Source: Prevotella sp. CAG:1185 (GTDB taxonomy: Bacteria; Bacteroidota; Bacteroidia; Bacteroidales; Bacteroidaceae). Taken from it: 41,993 nt of DNA. The stretch is from positions 1-41,993 of the forward strand of contig HF992656.1 in NCBI GenBank assembly GCA_000436695.1, read 5' to 3'. Positions 24,651 to 32,140 of the stretch are shown piece by piece (the first letter of the stretch is position 1; each line of letters opens with the position of its first letter). Made by a program: the position numbers and the translations under genes. The notes under the pieces are model-generated. The model was not told the origin of the DNA. It saw only the letters and a program-made list of their open reading frames with translations, and searched no databases.

Positions 24651-24726
24651 CAAGGAGCCAAACCTTCAGTAAGGAAGCCGCGTCATAGCATATCTGCGGC
24701 CGCCGTACAGAAGCTTTGGCTCCTTG
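24651..24726 (-). repeat. Structured inverted repeat between efp and the glycosyltransferase
   Basis: A perfect 12-bp outer stem, CAAGGAGCCAAA (24651-24662) with TTTGGCTCCTTG (24715-24726). Inside it are two smaller hairpins, CCTT-CAGT-AAGG and GCCGC ... GCGGC. The RNA would form a branched, three-way-junction-like fold. No U run follows on the minus strand, so it is not an ordinary terminator for efp; on the plus strand TTTTC follows but no gene ends there. Confidence 0.65.
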
Positions 24727-24760
24727 TTTTCTTATGTCCTCAACGTCAGGTTGAGCATGC

Positions 24761-25327
24761 TTACTCCTTTACGCGGCTCAGATAGCTTCCGTCGCGTGTG
24801 TCAACCTGGATGAGGTCGCCTTCGTTGATGAACAGCGGAACTCTAACCTCAACTCCTGTCTCGAGTGTAGCGGGTTTAGTAGCGTTAGTTGCTGTATCGC
24901 CCTTGATGCCCGGCTCGCTGTGCTTAACGCGCAAGTTGGTCTTAACAGGCATCTCAGCATAGAGGATAGTTCCGTCAGTAGTATCTGTTACAACCTCAAC
25001 GATGTCGCCCTCTTTCATGAAGTCAACGCCGATGATAGAATCCTTGGCGATAGGAATCTGCTCGAAAGTTTCCTGGTTCATGAAGATAAGACCTGTCGGG
25101 TCCTCATAAAGATACTGATAAGGACGGTGCTCGATTCTTACGTCTTCGAGCTTGAAACCAATCTGGAAAGTGCGCTCCAGAACGCGGCCGTCGGTTACGT
25201 TCTTCAGCTTTGTGCGCATAACGGTGTTTCCTTTACCTGGTTTAACATGCTGGAAGTCGATGCAAATCCATACCTGATTGTCCATGCGGATGCATGTTCC
25301 TTTTTTAATTTCCTGTGAGTTAATCAT
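24761..25327 (-). CDS. efp: Translation elongation factor P
   Basis: A 188-residue EF-P, which relieves ribosomes stalled at consecutive prolines. The three domains are in order: KOW-like N-terminal domain with FQHVKPGKGNTVMRTKLKNV, the middle OB domain (YLYEDPTGLIFMNQETFEQI) and the C-terminal OB domain ending GDLIQVDTRDGSYLSRVKE. The tip residue is Lys (K32 in PGKGN), the site that other bacteria modify with beta-lysine or other groups. No EpmA/EpmB or rhamnosyltransferase gene is in the window. Transcribed from a promoter divergent from that of rpmH. Confidence 0.96.
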   Translation of the reverse strand: MINSQEIKKGTCIRMDNQVWICIDFQHVKPGKGNTVMRTKLKNVTDGRVLERTFQIGFKLEDVRIEHRPYQYLYEDPTGLIFMNQETFEQIPIAKDSIIGVDFMKEGDIVEVVTDTTDGTILYAEMPVKTNLRVKHSEPGIKGDTATNATKPATLETGVEVRVPLFINEGDLIQVDTRDGSYLSRVKE

Positions 25328-25452
25328 TGTTCGTAAAATATCAATTTATTGTTGTTTCCTGTTTAAGTGTGGGGTGTCGCATTTCCCCAAGCGGCTGACT
25401 TGTTGTCCGCTCTTAAGCCATGTAATGTTGTAAATATTTGGCTTTCAGGGCG

Positions 25453-25483
25453 CAAAGTTACGATTTTTTTAGAAAAAAACATA
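25453..25483 (-). promoter_or_regulatory. efp promoter
   Basis: On the minus strand: TATG (25483-25480), 19 bases, TAACTTTG (25460-25453). It predicts a leader of about 120 bases before the efp ATG. Confidence 0.65.
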
Positions 25484-25510
25484 AAAGTTCGACCTAAAAA
25501 ACGCTTAATT

Positions 25511-25542
25511 CTTGGTTATTTAAAAAGAAATGTGTACTTTTG
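25511..25542 (+). promoter_or_regulatory. rpmH promoter
   Basis: CTTG (25511-25514), 20 bases, TACTTTTG (25535-25542), 45 bases before the rpmH ATG. It diverges from the efp promoter about 30 bp away. Confidence 0.75.
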
Positions 25543-25587
25543 CAGCCCAAAGCGTGGAATAAAATAACAATAAAATAATTAAATAAG

Positions 25588-25743
25588 ATGAAAAGAACAT
25601 TTCAGCCGCACAACAGAAAGAGAGTGAACAAGCACGGTTTCCGTGAGAGAATGGCTACAAAGAACGGCCGTCGCGTGCTTGCAGCACGTCGTGCAAAAGG
25701 GCGTAAAAAGCTTACAGTTTCTGACGAGAACCATGGTAAATAA
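25588..25743 (+). CDS. rpmH: 50S ribosomal protein L34
   Basis: A 51-residue, very basic protein, MKRTFQPHNRKRVNKHGFRE onward, then RMATKNGRRVLAARRAKGRKKLTV: the complete L34 family sequence. The short tail SDENHGK is the usual Bacteroidetes extension. L34 binds 23S rRNA in the large subunit. It has its own promoter and a strong terminator, so it is transcribed alone; it is not next to dnaA/rnpA as in many bacteria. Confidence 0.97.
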   Translation: MKRTFQPHNRKRVNKHGFRERMATKNGRRVLAARRAKGRKKLTVSDENHGK

Positions 25744-25770
25744 TCAGGCACTTTGAAGAAATTAAACGGG

Positions 25771-25818
25771 AAAAGAGAAAGAAGTAAAGTAATATCTTTG
25801 CTTCTTTCTCTTTTTTTT
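25771..25818 (+). terminator. rpmH terminator
   Basis: A perfect 14-bp stem, AAAAGAGAAAGAAG with CTTCTTTCTCTTTT, followed by further T (eight in all). The loop and 3' arm contain the -33 element of the next gene's promoter. Confidence 0.9.
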
Positions 25819-25827
25819 ATACCTTTG
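25797..25827 (+). promoter_or_regulatory. Promoter of the PASTA-rluD-ddl cluster
   Basis: TTTG (25797-25800), 19 bases, TACCTTTG (25820-25827), full consensus and 20 bases before the ATG at 25848. The -33 box lies in the loop of the rpmH terminator hairpin. Confidence 0.85.
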
Positions 25828-25847
25828 CAGAAAAACCTACGACGTAG

Positions 25848-26561
25848 ATGAAGACAAAAGATTTCTTCGGAAAAATCTTTAGTTTAAAGCTTTGGGCTAA
25901 CCTCTTTGCAATGCTCTTGGTTGTTGTCCTGCTCTGCTGGGGCGTGAAATTCGGCATTGATATTTACACTCATCATGGCGAGAAGATAAAAATTCCGGAT
26001 GTGAGACGTATGCTTTTTGCTGATGCCGAGCACGTGCTCAACAACAAGGGGCTGCAGATTGTTGTCAGCGACACGGGATACGTGAAGACGCTGCCGCCCG
26101 ACTGTATTCTTGAACAGTCGCCCGAGGCAGGCAAGGAAGTAAAGTCGGGGCGCATAATTTATGTCGTTATCAACTCGTCGAGCTCACCAATGCTCACCGT
26201 TCCTGATATCATCGACAACTGCTCTTACCGTGAGGCGAGGGCCAAGCTGATTGCTATGGGATTCAAGGTCGGTCCGACAGAATATATTCCGGGTGAGAAA
26301 GACTGGGTTTATGGACTGAAGGCCGGAGGCAGAAGTCTGCACAATGGCGAAAAGGTGTCGGTAAACGATATGCTCATCCTGCAGGTCGGTGACGGAATGC
26401 GCGACATGAACGACTCGATAATATATGCCGATCCTGACTACTATTATGACGAAGGGTCCGATTCTTCGGCGCATAACGGATACACAGATCCTTCCGTACA
26501 GCACGGCTCTACTCAGGAGGGCGACGTGGATGAATTTGAGGTGGTTACAGGTCCGGAATAA
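25848..26561 (+). CDS. Membrane-anchored PASTA-domain protein
   Basis: A 237-residue protein with one N-terminal transmembrane helix (about 15-36) and two clear PASTA domains facing the periplasm: about 47-110 (IKIPDVRRMLFADAEHVLNNKGL) and about 115-190 (LTVPDIIDNCSYREARAKLIAMGF). The tail (about 195-237) is acidic and rich in Asp, Ser and Tyr. PASTA domains bind peptidoglycan or its precursors, on kinases and penicillin-binding proteins; here neither is fused, so it is a stand-alone sensor or scaffold. Position ahead of ddl agrees with a cell-wall connection. First gene of a cluster with its own promoter. Confidence 0.88.
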   Translation: MKTKDFFGKIFSLKLWANLFAMLLVVVLLCWGVKFGIDIYTHHGEKIKIPDVRRMLFADAEHVLNNKGLQIVVSDTGYVKTLPPDCILEQSPEAGKEVKSGRIIYVVINSSSSPMLTVPDIIDNCSYREARAKLIAMGFKVGPTEYIPGEKDWVYGLKAGGRSLHNGEKVSVNDMLILQVGDGMRDMNDSIIYADPDYYYDEGSDSSAHNGYTDPSVQHGSTQEGDVDEFEVVTGPE

Positions 26562-26624
26562 TTTCTGCTGCCGTGTTTGGGCGGACAGAGGTGCCGCCTG
26601 AGGCTGATAAAACGAAAAATTTAT

Positions 26625-27674
26625 ATGACAGACAATTATATAGAGGAACTTGAGGACGACGAGCAGCAACAGCTCTACGAACATCTGCGCATTGTCGTGG
26701 ACAAGGGACAGGTGCCCTTGCGCATAGACAAGTATATGTTCGAAAAACTGCAGCACACAAGCCGTAACCGCATACAGCGTGCGGCTGATGCCGGATTCGT
26801 TCATGTCAACGACGTTCCGGTGAAAAGTAACTATAAGGTTCGTCCGCTCGATGTCATCACTCTGATGCTCGACCGTCCGCAGTATGACAACACCATTGAG
26901 CCTGAAGATATTCCGCTTGATGTAGTTTATGAGGATTCTGAGCTTATGGTTGTCAACAAGCCTGCCGGACTTGTGGTGCATCCTGGCTGCGGAAACTATC
27001 ACGGCACGCTGGTAAATGCCATTGCATGGCATCTGCGTGATATGCCTTCATACGATCCGAACAGCCCAGAAGTGGGACTCGTCCATCGTATAGATAAGGA
27101 CACAAGCGGCCTTTTGGTCATAGCCAAGACACCGGACGCAAAGACAAAGCTCGGCGTTCAGTTCTTCAACAAGACCACTCACCGAAGCTATAACGCAATG
27201 GTGTGGGGCAATTTTACTGAGGATGAGGGCCGTATAGAGGGCAACATAGGGCGCGACCCTAAGGACCGACTGCGCATGGCTGTGTTTCCGCCCGACTCAG
27301 AAATAGGCAAACCTGCCGTGACACATTACCGCGTGCTTGAGCGTTTCGGCTATGTCACTTTGGTTGAATGCATACTTGAGACAGGCCGCACCCATCAGAT
27401 ACGTGCCCACATGAAGCATATCGGCCATCCGCTCTTCGGCGACGAGCGCTACGGCGGCACCGTAATACTGCGCGGAAACCGCAGCGGCAGCTACAAGCAG
27501 TTTATCGAGAACTGCCTGAAGATATGTCCTCGTCAGGCGCTTCATGCCCGTACACTTGGCTTTGTGCATCCCAAGACAGGTGAGCAGCTCGACTTCACCT
27601 CGCAGCTTCCTGCCGACATGGAACAGCTGATAGGGCGGTGGAGAACTTATATAAATGGAAACGAATTTAAATAA
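26625..27674 (+). CDS. RluD-type 23S rRNA pseudouridine synthase
   Basis: A 349-residue RluA-family enzyme that isomerises uridine to pseudouridine in 23S rRNA. An N-terminal S4 RNA-binding domain (VPLRIDKYMFEKLQHTSRNR) is followed by the catalytic signature HRIDKDTSGLLVIAKT with catalytic Asp157, and the later GRTHQIRAHMKHIGHPLFGDERYGG. The S4 domain and sequence favour RluD over RluA/RluC. The ATG at 26625 is chosen over an in-frame upstream start at 26577, whose translation lacks family character. It sits 9 bases before ddl, so the two are coupled. Confidence 0.92.
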   Translation: MTDNYIEELEDDEQQQLYEHLRIVVDKGQVPLRIDKYMFEKLQHTSRNRIQRAADAGFVHVNDVPVKSNYKVRPLDVITLMLDRPQYDNTIEPEDIPLDVVYEDSELMVVNKPAGLVVHPGCGNYHGTLVNAIAWHLRDMPSYDPNSPEVGLVHRIDKDTSGLLVIAKTPDAKTKLGVQFFNKTTHRSYNAMVWGNFTEDEGRIEGNIGRDPKDRLRMAVFPPDSEIGKPAVTHYRVLERFGYVTLVECILETGRTHQIRAHMKHIGHPLFGDERYGGTVILRGNRSGSYKQFIENCLKICPRQALHARTLGFVHPKTGEQLDFTSQLPADMEQLIGRWRTYINGNEFK

Positions 27675-27683
27675 AAATATTGT

Positions 27684-28700
27684 ATGAAAAATTTAAAGAG
27701 AACGATTGCCATCGTGTGCGGTGGAGATTCTTCAGAGTATGAGGTATCATTGCGCTCTGCACAAGGCCTTTACTCTTTTTTTGACAAGGAACGTTACAAT
27801 GTGTATATTGTCGTGGTAAGAAACCTCGACTGGCACGTAAACCTTCCTGACGGCACTACGGCCCGCATTGACCGTAACGATTTCTCCTTCATGGAGAACG
27901 GTAAACTGGTGCAGTTTGACTATGCTTACATCACCATACACGGCACTCCGGGCGAGAACGGAATCATGCAGGGATATTTTGAACTCGTGCATGTGCCTTA
28001 TTCAACAAGCAGAGTGCTTGTTGAGGCGCTCACTTTCAACAAGTTTGTGCTTAACCAATATCTGCGCGGTTATGGCGTGAGAGTGGCCGACAGCCTGCTT
28101 ATACGCAAGGGATATGAGGAGATTGTAAGCGACGACGAGATTGAGCAGCGCATCGGTATGCCTTGTTTTGTAAAGCCGGCAGCCGACGGCAGCAGCTTCG
28201 GTGTGTCTAAGGTGAAGAACAAAGACCAGCTTGCACCGGCTATCCGCAAGGCTATGCTCGAGAGCGAGGACGTTATGGTAGAGCGTTTCATCGAGGGAAC
28301 AGAGATATCAATAGGCTGCTATAAGACACGTGAGAAGAGCGTTGTGCTGCCCGCAACTGAGGTTGTTACACAGCATGAGTTCTTTGATTATGATGCCAAA
28401 TACAACGGACAGGTTCAGGAGATTACTCCTGCTCGTCTCAGTGAGGAGACCACAAAGCGCGTAAATGAGATTACAAGCCAGATTTACGACATTCTTCACT
28501 GCAACGGCATCATCCGCATCGACTTCATAATAAGCCGCGGAAAAGGCAGCGACGGTCAGGATGTTGACAAGGTGAACATGATCGAAATCAACACCACTCC
28601 TGGCATGACAGCCACCAGCTTCATACCTCAGCAGGTTAAGGCTGCAGGTCTTAACATGACCGACGTGCTTACTGACATTGTTGAAAATCAGTTCAGATAA
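27684..28700 (+). CDS. ddl: D-alanine--D-alanine ligase
   Basis: A 338-residue ATP-grasp ligase that joins two D-alanines for peptidoglycan synthesis. It starts with IAIVCGGDSSEYEVSLRSAQGL, close to the usual GGxSxEHEVS motif. It has the ATP-grasp core PCFVKPAADGSSFGVSKVKN, the acidic VERFIEGTEISIGCY and the metal/substrate site MIEINTTPGMTATSFIPQQ. Length is normal. It follows the pseudouridine synthase by 9 bases; a hairpin separates it from the acyltransferase downstream. Confidence 0.95.
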   Translation: MKNLKRTIAIVCGGDSSEYEVSLRSAQGLYSFFDKERYNVYIVVVRNLDWHVNLPDGTTARIDRNDFSFMENGKLVQFDYAYITIHGTPGENGIMQGYFELVHVPYSTSRVLVEALTFNKFVLNQYLRGYGVRVADSLLIRKGYEEIVSDDEIEQRIGMPCFVKPAADGSSFGVSKVKNKDQLAPAIRKAMLESEDVMVERFIEGTEISIGCYKTREKSVVLPATEVVTQHEFFDYDAKYNGQVQEITPARLSEETTKRVNEITSQIYDILHCNGIIRIDFIISRGKGSDGQDVDKVNMIEINTTPGMTATSFIPQQVKAAGLNMTDVLTDIVENQFR

Positions 28701-28723
28701 TATTCTGAAATCTTTTCAGTATA

Positions 28724-28760
28724 CGGTTAAGAGGGTCTCTTGTAAAGGCCCTTTTAACCG
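28724..28760 (+). terminator. Hairpin after ddl
   Basis: CGGTTAAGAGGGTC (28724-28737) pairs along its full 14 bases with GGCCCTTTTAACCG (28747-28760) using two G-U pairs; the loop is nine bases. Only TTTG follows, so termination may be partial, leaving the acyltransferase gene connected. Confidence 0.6.
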
Positions 28761-28793
28761 TTTGATAAACTAACCATAAAATTTTTGTATACT

Positions 28794-29948
28794 ATGAAAG
28801 TTCCGGTTGAGTTTGACGAAATACGGCCTTTTGAGCCGGAAGAGTTGCCCCAGGCCTACGACAGGCTGTTGGCAAACCCTCAGTTCAGGCAGGTTTTGAA
28901 CTTTGTACTGCCCGGTGTGCCTCTTGAAATGATTAAAGAGAAGATGCACGCATGCAAGACTAATCTTGATTTTCAGTTGAATTTCTGCTATGGCTTTTTG
29001 CAGAAACTTGTTGATAAATACACCAACGGGTGTTCCATGGATGTGTCATGCCTGGATACGAGCCGCAGATATACCTTTGTGAGCAATCACCGCGACATCG
29101 TTATCGACCCTGCTTTCCTTGGCAAGGGACTCATCGACAACGGATTTAAGACCACCTGCGAGATAGCCATAGGCGACAATCTGCTCTCGCTTCCGTGGGT
29201 TAAAGACCTTGTGAGGATAGACAAGACATTCATCGTAAAGCGCGGACTGTCACCTCGTGAAACTTTGGCTGCAAGCAAGGTTATGTCTGATTATATGTAT
29301 TTTGTCATGGAGCAGAAGCACGACAATATGTGGATTGCACAGCGTGAGGGGCGCGCCAAGGACTCTGACGACCGCACACAGCCTGCAATATTGAAGATGA
29401 TGGCCATGGGAGGCGGCAAGGACAGCATAACCGAAAAGCTGAAAAGGCTGCACATTGTGCCACTGGCAATATCGTATGAGTTAGACCCGTGCGATTTTCT
29501 CAAGGCTCAGGAGTTTCAGCTTAAGCGCGATATTCCGGGCTGGAAGAAGTCGGCTCAGGATGATGTCGTCAGCATGCAGACCGGCATAATGGGATATAAG
29601 GGCCGTGTTCACTATCAGTGCGCGCCATGCATAGACGACTGGCTCGACACGCTCGATCCGGATACGCCCAAGACAAAGATATTCGACATCATTGCGGAGC
29701 ATATCGACCACGAGATTCACCGCAACTACAGGCTCTATCCGTTTAACTATATTGCCCTCGACACACTTGATGGCAACAGCGCACACGCCGACAAATACAC
29801 TGATGAGGACAAGGCAGCGTTTGATAAATACATTGCCGGACAGCTGGCAAAGATAAATATTGAGAACAAGGATGAGGCATATCTCCGCGAGCGTATCCTC
29901 ACGATGTATGCCAATCCGGCTAGAAACTTTATAAAGGCTTCAGAGTGA
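28794..29948 (+). CDS. Glycerol-phosphate acyltransferase-family protein
   Basis: A 384-residue PlsC-like acyltransferase, probably making phosphatidic acid or another acylated lipid. The acceptor-site block reads VSNHRDIVIDPAFLG and the later block REGRAKDSDDRTQPAILKM corresponds to the EGxR motif. The canonical HX4D appears altered: after H99 an Asp sits at +2 and +6 (D101, D105), not at +5. The C-terminal third has IHYQC and a long helical tail. The ATG at 28794 is used; an in-frame TTG at 28785 is less likely. Its stop overlaps the next gene (GTGA). Confidence 0.75.
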   Translation: MKVPVEFDEIRPFEPEELPQAYDRLLANPQFRQVLNFVLPGVPLEMIKEKMHACKTNLDFQLNFCYGFLQKLVDKYTNGCSMDVSCLDTSRRYTFVSNHRDIVIDPAFLGKGLIDNGFKTTCEIAIGDNLLSLPWVKDLVRIDKTFIVKRGLSPRETLAASKVMSDYMYFVMEQKHDNMWIAQREGRAKDSDDRTQPAILKMMAMGGGKDSITEKLKRLHIVPLAISYELDPCDFLKAQEFQLKRDIPGWKKSAQDDVVSMQTGIMGYKGRVHYQCAPCIDDWLDTLDPDTPKTKIFDIIAEHIDHEIHRNYRLYPFNYIALDTLDGNSAHADKYTDEDKAAFDKYIAGQLAKINIENKDEAYLRERILTMYANPARNFIKASE

Positions 29949-30637
29949 AAATAAGATGTTTTTTGATGCTGTTGCCGCTCATGGCGCTGTTTGTGTCGTG
30001 CAGCAGCGAAAGCTACGAAACTGGCGACGGCAGTCTGTCGTATATGGTGGCCGACTTTGTTGAGGCTGAAACCGACGCGTCGTCTAATGTGGTCAGCATT
30101 ATGACCGACCGCGACGAGCGCCTTTGGCTTACACGGAGCGTGAAGCTCGAATGGGCAGAAAAGCCCGATACGGCTTATCGTTCACTTATATATTATAATA
30201 AGGTTAAGGACGATAACGGCACGTATGTGGCCGAGCCTGTGGGTGCAACCCAGGTGCTTACGCCTACTGTAACTGATGTGGCTGACATAAAAGACGGCAT
30301 GAAGATCGACCCGGTGATATTCGAGAGTGCATGGAAAAGCCACAACGGCAAATACATCAACCTCGATCTTAGTGTTAAGACCGGCACCGTTGACGGCAAG
30401 TACGGACAACAGACTGTGGGCATGGCCTGTGAAGGCACCGACACACGCAGTGACGGCACGCGCCTTGTGCGCCTCACTCTGTATCACGACCAGGCGTCAG
30501 TGCCCGAATATTATTCGGCCAAGCTATATATAAGTATCCCCGTGAAGTATCTTCCCATAGAATTGTCGGCAGGCGACGAAGTGCAGGTCAGCATGACTAC
30601 TTATGGCGGCGAGGTTGTCAAGACGTTCGGTTTTTAA
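29945..30637 (+). CDS. NigD-like lipoprotein
   Basis: A 230-residue lipoprotein: signal peptide with lipobox LFVSC (Cys19), then a Ser-rich linker. The body looks like the NigD-like family of Bacteroidetes: an N-terminal OB-like strand region (VVSIMTDRDERLWLTRS, WAEKPDTAYRSLIYYNKV) and a C-terminal beta region (YINLDLSVKTG, GTRLVRLTLYHDQASVPEYYSAKLYISIPV). Function of the family is unknown, although some relatives lie next to bacteriocin genes. The start is GTG at 29945, overlapping the acyltransferase stop by four bases, which indicates translational coupling. Confidence 0.8.
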   Translation: MKIRCFLMLLPLMALFVSCSSESYETGDGSLSYMVADFVEAETDASSNVVSIMTDRDERLWLTRSVKLEWAEKPDTAYRSLIYYNKVKDDNGTYVAEPVGATQVLTPTVTDVADIKDGMKIDPVIFESAWKSHNGKYINLDLSVKTGTVDGKYGQQTVGMACEGTDTRSDGTRLVRLTLYHDQASVPEYYSAKLYISIPVKYLPIELSAGDEVQVSMTTYGGEVVKTFGF

Positions 30638-30773
30638 TCGGTAGAATGCTCCGTCACGGCACACAGAAACATCTTAATAAATACACGAAAATAAGTATCG
30701 GCATGCCTTCTTCAGTCCGTCTTAACGGCTTACGGCATAGTCATGATATGAGCCAAATATCATTAAGTTTTAT

Positions 30774-30880
30774 GAAAGGCCACCTTTTAGTTCGTCAAAG
30801 GTGGCCTTTTATCGTCTAAAAGGCGTCCTTTTGCAGCCTAAAAGATGGCCTTTTGCAACGCATTGATTATCAGTCTGTTA
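30774..30880 (+). repeat. Phased 22-bp repeat array 2, with conserved flank
   Basis: Four 22-bp units starting at 30774, 30796, 30818 and 30840 (AAAA/GAAA/CAAA-N7-TTTT-N7), ending at 30861. Units 1 and 2 form a local inverted repeat (AAAGGCCACCTTT and AAAGGTGGCCTTT). The flank GCAACGCATTGATTATCA and onward (30855-30880) matches the flank of array 1, read in the opposite direction. The array lies in the 379-bp gap between the NigD-like gene and the first DUF2807 gene, 95 bp before its promoter. Confidence 0.85.
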
Positions 30881-30955
30881 TCAGCCTGAATATAATATGC
30901 TTTTGAGATACATATAATTTAATCTATGTAAGCATGAAAAAAAGTTTGTTTATTG

Positions 30956-30981
30956 TGTCACAAACGGCATAGTTCTGCGTA
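30956..30981 (+). promoter_or_regulatory. ECF-type promoter of DUF2807 gene 1
   Basis: TGTCAC at 30956-30961, 16 bases, CGTA at 30978-30981, preceded by AGTTTGTTTATTG. The site and the 35 bases up to the start codon are almost identical to those of DUF2807 gene 3. Confidence 0.65.
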
Positions 30982-31016
30982 CTTATAGCAGAAGAAACAT
31001 TAAAAAACTGATTATT

Positions 31017-31976
31017 ATGAAAGCTAAGTTATATCTGTTTTCGGCACTACTAGCCGCACAGCCGCTCCTTTCAAGCGGATGTTCCAATAGAAATGTGTCG
31101 GTTGAGAATACTGATTTTGAGTCACTGAACGGCTATATTGATTCTGATGAGGGTATCATAAAAAGGACCTTGTCGCTGAAGAATTTCCATGGAATAGACG
31201 CAAACGGAATCGTTGAAGTGTATTATACGCAAGGCTCTAAATATAAAGTGGAGTATGAAGGAAGAAGAGTCGACTTTAATAAACTGAAGTTCTACGTTAA
31301 AGACGGCACGCTTTTCGTAAAAGATACAAGTAAGAAGCGCATTTACAGTTATAATGATGAGAAATGCAAGTTGTATATCACGGCACCGAGTATAACAGAA
31401 CTTACAAATTTAGGTTCGTTCGTATTTTATGCCGATAAGATGAATACCGACCGCATGACTATCGACAATACCGGCTCTATGAGTATAAAGGTGAACAGCT
31501 TGAAGACCGGGGCATATAAGATGTCAAGTCGCGGAAGCATATCAATAGCCGGAAAATATAATGTGGAAAGTTTTGATATGGATAACAGCGGGGCATGCAG
31601 CTGCGATGTCAGTCTGAATGTTTCGGGCGATGTTAACGTGGATAACAGCGGTGCGTCTAAATACAACGGAAGCATAGTGGCGCGTAATGTCAACTGGAAT
31701 GGCCGCGGCGCGGACAATTGTATGGCTAACATTAAGGCTAATACAATTGAATTTATAGAATCCGGGGCAGGAAAAGTAAGTGGCAAATTTAAAGGAGACA
31801 ACATCTCTGTAAGCTGTTCTGGTGCGTCAAAGATGGATATTGATGTCAACTGCAACCGTGTAACAGCCAATGCAAGTGGCAACGGAAACATAAAGCTTTC
31901 GGGTATGGCCGACCATGCAGACGTTGGAACCAGCGGCATTGCTAAGATAGACACGAGCCGCCTGAACGACTTCTGA
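31017..31976 (+). CDS. DUF2807 (head GIN) lipoprotein, paralogue 1
   Basis: A 319-residue exported protein with a signal peptide ending in a likely lipobox (LLSSGC, Cys22). The rest is the putative autotransporter adhesin/head GIN domain (DUF2807): a conserved entry KNFHGIDANGIVEVYYTQGSKYKVEYEG, then short Ser/Gly/Asn-rich strands (SGACSCDVSLNVSGDVNVDNSGAS, SGNGNIKLSG) typical of a right-handed beta-helix. The C-terminus DTSRLNDF is shared by all three paralogues. In other Bacteroidetes such proteins accompany stress-responsive sigma factor operons. Its promoter appears to be recognised by the ECF sigma factor encoded downstream. Confidence 0.88.
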   Translation: MKAKLYLFSALLAAQPLLSSGCSNRNVSVENTDFESLNGYIDSDEGIIKRTLSLKNFHGIDANGIVEVYYTQGSKYKVEYEGRRVDFNKLKFYVKDGTLFVKDTSKKRIYSYNDEKCKLYITAPSITELTNLGSFVFYADKMNTDRMTIDNTGSMSIKVNSLKTGAYKMSSRGSISIAGKYNVESFDMDNSGACSCDVSLNVSGDVNVDNSGASKYNGSIVARNVNWNGRGADNCMANIKANTIEFIESGAGKVSGKFKGDNISVSCSGASKMDIDVNCNRVTANASGNGNIKLSGMADHADVGTSGIAKIDTSRLNDF

Positions 31977-32076
31977 TAATGCTGCGCAGGCATTGTCTGT
32001 GGTGCATTCCGGAGCCTGTATCAGTGTGATTCGGTTTCGGATGTCTGCTAATTTTTTATAAAAGTTTGTCTTTTTA

Positions 32077-32102
32077 TGTCACAAACAGCAATTCCTTGCG
32101 TA
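32077..32102 (+). promoter_or_regulatory. ECF-type promoter of DUF2807 gene 2
   Basis: TGTCAC at 32077-32082, 16 bases, CGTA at 32099-32102, preceded by AGTTTGTCTTTTTA. Sequence beyond the core diverges from the other two, but the core and spacing are kept. Confidence 0.65.
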
Positions 32103-32140
32103 TAGACAATAGAAATAAGACAATAAAAATAGGGATTATT

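Noticed and set aside
32066..32140. Longer start for DUF2807 gene 2
   Set aside because: The upstream ATG lies before the TGTCAC-N16-CGTA promoter, so it would not be on the mRNA; the ATG at 32141 gives the signal peptide shared with the paralogues.
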